DNA of 64,000 nucleotides, from contig CM029367.1 of the NCBI GenBank assembly GCA_017165825.1, positions 29,182,096 to 29,246,095 on the forward strand, read 5' to 3'. The notes below the pieces were generated by a model, which did no database searches, was not told the origin of the DNA, and saw only the letters and a list, made by a program, of their open reading frames with translations. Position 1 is the first letter of the stretch. The number at the start of each line of letters is the position of its first letter. The translations under genes and the position numbers were made by a program. This document shows, piece after piece, positions 58,923 through 64,000 of this stretch. The stretch comes from Hepsetus odoe. Taxonomy: Eukaryota > Chordata > Actinopteri > Characiformes > Hepsetidae.

Positions 58923-59049
58923 TAAAAGAGTCTGTAATTGGAAGTTCAGTTAGCTAATACTGATGGTTCTGATTGGGTGGGTGGTGCTTTTGCTAGTCAT
59001 AATGGCAGCAACTCCTGCAGACAAGCAATCTTCCTTCTCTCTTATTACT

Positions 59050-59252
59050 GGGGCACAGTGTCCTAGTGGTTAGAGAGTTGGCCACAGGATCAGAAGGTCA
59101 TGGATTTGAGGTACCCTTCAGCAAGGTACTGTCCCCATCACTTTCAATAGCTGCCCACCTGCTGCACATGTGTGAATATATGTGTTAAATGCAGAGGTGT
59201 AATTTTGTTGGGGTTCACTGTGCACCCACAATGATGAATAGTCACTTTCACT
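59050..59252 (+). mobile_element. SINE family A (plus)
   Basis: GGGCACAGTGTCCTAGTGG to AATAGTCACTTTCACTTT. Confidence 0.8.
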
Positions 59253-59284
59253 TTTTGCTTACTACTCTCTAGGCCCCCTAGAGA

Positions 59285-59650
59285 CAATTACATATTACAT
59301 TTACATTTACGGCATTTAGCAGACGCTCTTATCCAGAGCGACTTACAACAGTGCTTTATTTCCACAATCGATCGTCATCTTGGTAACCAGCACAGATCAG
59401 AACTGTTGATTAGCTAGTACCACCTAAGTGACAGACTAAGAGCTCTTAAAACAAGTATACATCAAATTTTTTTTTTTTTTTTTGAGAGGAGGAGCAGGGG
59501 TGGGAAAGTAGGAAAGAGTACAGATTTTTTGGAAAGAAAGAGTAAGGGTAGGAGAGTGGATGGTTGGGAGGGATTAGTCCCTCAGAAATTCTGTGAACAG
59601 GTGGGTCTTCAATCTACGTTTGAAGATAGCGAGAGACTCCGCAGTTCTGA
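59285..59650. mobile_element. Fish repeat beginning with the SINE B-type tail
   Basis: TTTACGGCATTTAGCAGACG CTCTTATCCAGAGCGACTTA (first 40 bases in two blocks) opens a longer element ending near GGTGGGTCTTCAATCTACGT. No promoter box is seen. Confidence 0.55.
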
Positions 59651-60585
59651 CCAACATATATTACAAATGTATGGAATACATAAATACAATGTTAAATAAT
59701 ATAGTGTTGAGTCAACATACTATTGGATATAATATACTACGAAGCCTGACTGAGGATGTTAATTCATCTTTTTTCAAGGCCACCTGTTGAACAGTGTTAA
59801 ACAACATAGACTTGGATTCACCTAAACAAAGACAAAAAAAAAATTATTCTGTGCTGTTTTTACAACCAAAATGAAATTTTTCAATTTTTATTTACATCAT
59901 CTCAAAGGTTCTGCACATTACTGGACTTTTAAGCCTCTGCATCGCTTAAATTGAACAAGCTTCACTATCTTGTGATGACCATAAACTGAGCGAGAGCTCT
60001 GTCTTGTGGAACATCAGTATTGGATCAGTGAGCAGACCCTGTTCGGCCATTGATGCCTGATCAGCAGTATCACTCTTGGACGCTTGTGGAAGTGGGATCC
60101 TGCTTGAGTTCACTGCTGTCATTAACTCACTCTGCTCTTTTGACAGGTGTGTGTGAGGGCTGCTGTTCTCAGCCTCTGCGGGTGTGAGCGCAGGGCTGGC
60201 GTGAGAGCTGGCAGAACAGTGGTCAGACATGGCCGGGAGCAGTGCCAGGGCACTGCTGGTTCAGTCCGTATGGGCTCATGCCGGACAAGCTGTGTGAACG
60301 TGGCCCAGTTGGCAGATGGGCACGCCTCAGCAGCAACAGCAGCGAGCCACTGTACCAGCGGCCAAACACACACACACACACACTTGGCAATGTAGAAGGA
60401 AGCCAGGTGTCTCCCCTTGAGCCAAGAGTGTGTAATTGCGTGTGTGTGTGAGAGAGACTAGTCTTTCTCTGTGATTAGCGCATGGATAACATTTTCATTT
60501 GATGCCATAATGTATGCTAGAATATTCACCGTGTGATTGAGTGTTACTGTGTATTGCCATAAATGGGCCATTTCCAGTCTGGCTG
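59651..60585. other. Intergenic, no gene recognised
   Basis: 60130-60360 is GC-rich with open frames on both strands but no recognised protein; a CA tract lies at 60367-60383. Confidence 0.5.
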
Positions 60586-60589
60586 TATT

Positions 60590-60910
60590 AGACGGGTAAA
60601 CGTAGGGCTTCAGGGTGAATATCTGTCTCCTAGGTGTAGATCGTAGCAGTAAACATGGCTAACGTAGGCCTGTTAGTGTGCGGGACGAAAAGACATCAAG
60701 ATGTATGCTTTTCTTTTTAATTCGTTTGACCTGGTCCCCTGTCAAATAAGAATTAATGATTGGTTCACAGGGTTTTAATTGGAAGACAAATGAGCATGCA
60801 GTAATTCTCTAATTGATTGAAGACGGAACTTCAGTTGGACTAATCGAATGGCATAGAAAAATTAGTCAAGCTCAACTACTTTGGATTTTTAAACTCAATA
60901 GAAGTTAATT
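60590..60910. promoter_or_regulatory. Homeodomain-site-rich unique block
   Basis: Contains GAATTAATGATTGG, CAGTAATTCTCTAATTGATTG and GACTAATCGAATGG within 320 repeat-free bases. The regulatory role is inferred. Confidence 0.3.
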
Positions 60911-61379
60911 ACGTTCACAGTGCTGCTGTATGCAGTGGATCTTTTTACTTGGTTTTTAAAATGGAAGTTACATGAAAGAACATTCTTTTGTCCAAAAACG
61001 TTTTTTTAAGCAGGACTTTGCCGACTTTAACTGTTGGAAAGAATTTTTAATGAGCCCTGTTGCCCTCAGCTGGATTAGCCACCGTGAGTACCATGATGAA
61101 CTTTGTAATGGCAGATGTTTTTGGAGAAGTCTCAACATAATGTACAGACATTTAGTGGAAAAAAAGAGTGATTCTTTGGCTCCAAGCTTTGGGTGCTCTT
61201 GTTGTTAAATGTATAATTGTTACTTAGTAGATTAATAGAAAAAAGATGGTGGCGGATGAGGAGAAAAGATGGTGGCATGACTTATGAACTTATAGCTTCT
61301 CTGTTGTTAACCAGACTCTGGTAAAGTCTGAAGGGCATCTGTGTGATGCTGAGCACCAATATTATCATCAAATGTCTTT

Positions 61380-62170
61380 CTTCTTCTTTTTCTTTCAGCT
61401 GCTCCCGTTTAGGGGTCACCACAGCGGATCAATCGTCTCCATTTCTTCCGGTCCTCTGCATCTTCCTGCTTCAAACCAACCACCTGCATGTCCTCTCTCA
61501 CCACGTCCATAAAGCTCCTCTTCGGTCTTCCTCTTCTCCTCTTTCCTGGCAGCTTCATCTTCAACATCATCCTCCCGATATAATCCTCATCTCTCCTCTG
61601 GACAAACCAACGCAACCTTGCTTCTCTAACCTTGTCTCCAAAACGTCCAACCTGAGCTGTCCCTCTAATCCATTCTAATCCTGTCCATCCTCGTCACACC
61701 CAACAAAAATCTCAGCATCTTTAACTCTGACACCTCCAGATCCGCCTCCTGTTTTTTCGTCAGCGCCACCGTCTCCAACCCATACAACAAAGCTGGTCTC
61801 ACTACCGTCCTGTAAGCCTTTCCTTTTACTCTAGCTGGTATCTGTCTGTCGCAAATCGCTCTAGCCACTCTTCTCCACCCGTTCCAACCTGCCTGCACTC
61901 TCTTCTTCTCCTCTCTTCCACACTCGCCGTTACTCTGAACTGTTGATCCCAAGTATTTAAACTCCTCCACCTTTGTCACCTCTACTCCCTCCATCCTAAC
62001 CACTCCACTTTCCTCCCTTTCGTTCACACTCCTGTATTGTCTTTGACCGACTCACCTTCATTCCTCTCCTCTCTAAGAGCATATCTCCATCTCTCCAGGT
62101 TCTCTCTAGAGCATATCATCTCTCCTCAAACTGCTCCCTACTCTCACTGCAGAACAAGATCATCAGCAAA
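61380..62170 (-). pseudogene. Longest non-LTR ORF2 fragment in the window (minus)
   Basis: Minus-strand reading gives EFKYLGSTVQSNGECGREEKK, RVKGKAYRTVVRPALLYGLE, then KRRRGRPKRSFMDVVRE: the end of a reverse-transcriptase ORF and its C-terminal region, with a frameshift near 61670. The 3' tail is at 61395-61425. 5'-truncated. Confidence 0.8.
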
Positions 62171-63180
62171 GGTCTTTACGTACTTTATATGTTGTTAGTG
62201 AAGACAAAATAAATGGATTAAATTCACATTGGGATTAATTGCTGAGGGAGGCTGAGAGCTATGCTTGAGACCCAATGCTGCCACCTGTTGTTCTTGAAAT
62301 ACACTTGCATGACTGTTTAACCGCTGCTGCAGAAGTAAAGGGGAGTCGATGCTCTTAGTACTTTTGAATACCTCCCCTCTCTAAGTGCCTTTGGTGCATA
62401 AAGGTATATGAAGCTTCCAAATAGTTTTAACTTGTCTATATTTAGATATCCGGAACATGGTAAATACAGGGCTGGACAACTGTGCGCCACTAAATGGACA
62501 AAACATCCTTGTTGTAGGCCGCTGTGATCCCAATAGGCTGGCCCCCAGAGACTTGTGGGTAATCCCTCTTCCTTGCCGATGGCCCCCTGTGGTGCCTCCA
62601 GATTGACAGAACCCCTACTGGGAGACTGTGTGGTACAGTCTCAGCCTTGTCCATTGAGCGTGATCGCACCACTGGGGGCAGCCTGCGGGTGGGGTCTGTC
62701 GGGTCAGACGAGAGAGGGACGATGTGTCAACACATGTCCCCTCAGTACCCAATTTGTGAGCCATGCTGCTTGGCTGAAGATTAGTAATCTCACTTTAAGA
62801 TGCAGCACACACTCCGTGCCTCTCTGGTGCCAATTACCACACAAGCAAACATGCAGCCGCAGCGTTACACTTCATTGATTGCCATGTGTTTGTTACCAGA
62901 GCAACTCTTCTGATTTCTGCTGGAGCTTCGTCCTCTTTGCTCATGTTTGTTGGAAGGAAAAAAAAAAACAGCCAAACTTTCTGACTGTGGTGTTCTCTCT
63001 AAACTTAATCAATTCCAGAGCTGGGTATAAACAAAAAAATCCCCCTCTGAGGAGTCCTTTTGGAGAATGGCAGCCTCTGGCCTGAAGGTGTTGCTGTGTG
63101 TGTCTGTGTGTGTGTGTGTGTTCATTCTCATCGAGGAGCTGAGCACAGGTCTGTCTTCACTTAACTCAGCGCAACTCCCT
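62171..63180. other. Intergenic, no gene recognised
   Basis: Unique DNA, moderately GC-rich at 62520-62720, with a short TG tract at 63094-63121. Confidence 0.6.
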
Positions 63181-63280
63181 CAAACGCGCTCATGTAGCCA
63201 TCTGACCAGAGAGAGAGCGCGAGAGTAGTATTCTCATGTAGCCATGTGACGAGAGAGAGAGAGAGTATTCTCATGCAGCC

Positions 63281-63283
63281 ATC

Positions 63284-63316
<33 letters not shown>

Positions 63317-64000
63317 GAGTATTGAGCGACCGCAGCAGAGGAGAGAACAAGGGAGAATGGAAAAGAACAATAGAGAAGGAGAACAGTGGAGGAAGAGACT
63401 GGAGACCAGAAAAATAGAGAAGAGTGCAAAGAAGAGGCAGAGTGACTGATGTAGGAGAGGGGAAGGAAGAGAGAAGGAGGGTGTGGAAGACTGGAAGGTG
63501 AACGAGAGAGAGACAGAGGTGGAAGAGCGGAAAAGTAAAGAAGGTGCCAAGAGACAGAATGAGCAAAAGGGAAAAAAAAAAAAAAGAAAAAATGAGGGAA
63601 AGAGAGTGACTAAGAAAGGTGGGGTAGATGACAGGAAAAGGGAATCAAGGAAAAGAGAAAAAAAGATGAATACGCTAAAGAAGGGGGGAAAAGGAAGTGT
63701 AGAGAATGGGACGATGGAACTGCAAGAAGGAAGCGGAGCGAGTGACTAAGCAAGGAGAGAGAAAGAGAGCAAAGATGAGACATTATGACTAAGAAAGGAG
63801 GGGCAGATGATGAGAAGGAGGGGGGAACTAAGGAAAACAGCAAAAGATAAAAAGAGAAAAGGGCAAGGAAAGAATGAGAATAAGAGGAATGAAGAAGAGG
63901 GAGAGATTAGGCAGGAAAAATGAGAGAAAGGGGGACAAGGGGAGAGGTAAAGAGGCAGGGAAGGGGTAGAGCAAGTGAGGGAGGAGGAGGAGGAAGGGGC
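63281..64000 (+). repeat. Long purine-rich strand (G/A) reaching the window edge
   Basis: About 720 bases overwhelmingly G and A, starting from (GA)n. It is preceded by three spaced copies of CTCATG(T/C)AGCCAT at 63189, 63233 and 63270. Open frames here are compositional. Confidence 0.9.

Noticed and set aside
60122..60395. Overlapping ORFs on both strands in a GC-rich stretch
   Set aside because: Open frames on both strands reflect base composition; no homology.
63161..63843. Charged Lys/Glu-rich or Ser/Leu-rich ORFs at the right edge
   Set aside because: Direct consequence of the purine-rich strand.

Overview
The window is vertebrate nuclear DNA, almost certainly from a teleost fish. Genes are split into many exons with GT-AG introns, dinucleotide microsatellites are frequent, and the intergenic DNA is full of fish-type repeats (tRNA-derived SINEs, Tc1/mariner remnants, truncated non-LTR elements, small hairpin transposons). 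I see no bacterial, plasmid or phage signal. An otophysan fish is my guess, but nothing here proves the order.

Three protein-coding genes can be reconstructed exon by exon, all on the + strand. (1) smad1, six coding exons between 11321 and 21034, 474 aa, the BMP-receptor-activated R-Smad. (2) mmaa, six coding exons between 26261 and 34875, 403 aa, the mitochondrial GTPase that loads and protects methylmalonyl-CoA mutase. (3) A rexo1-type RNA exonuclease gene, sixteen exons between 46721 and 56649, 1271 aa. Splice phases agree through all three models. The smad1-mmaa neighbourhood is also found in human (4q31), which supports the smad1 assignment over smad5 or smad9. REXO1 is on a different human chromosome (19p13.3). 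The three genes share no pathway and are neighbours only by position.

Layout: 1-11 kb is upstream of smad1, with transposon remnants, SINEs and two unique blocks that look like regulatory DNA (about 1440-2160 and 7440-7960). 11-23.7 kb is smad1 with a long 3' UTR. 23.8-26.2 kb is a short intergenic stretch with a probable mmaa promoter and leader exon. 26.2-35 kb is mmaa. 35-46.7 kb is repeat-rich intergenic DNA with a possible conserved block at 41560-42130. 46.7-56.9 kb is rexo1. 57-64 kb has no recognised gene and ends in a roughly 720-base purine-rich strand.

Points most worth a second look: the rexo1 copy has lost the catalytic Glu of its DEDDh exonuclease motif (D-C-E becomes D-T-V), which may make it a pseudoenzyme; the in-frame smad1 linker exon carrying the Smurf-binding PPAY motif sits between complementary (TG)n and (CA)n tracts; and two inverted copies of one transposon carry different numbers of a 69-bp internal repeat. 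I found no convincing wholly new gene system. Exon boundaries are inferred from splice consensus and homology recalled from memory, and no database search was possible.
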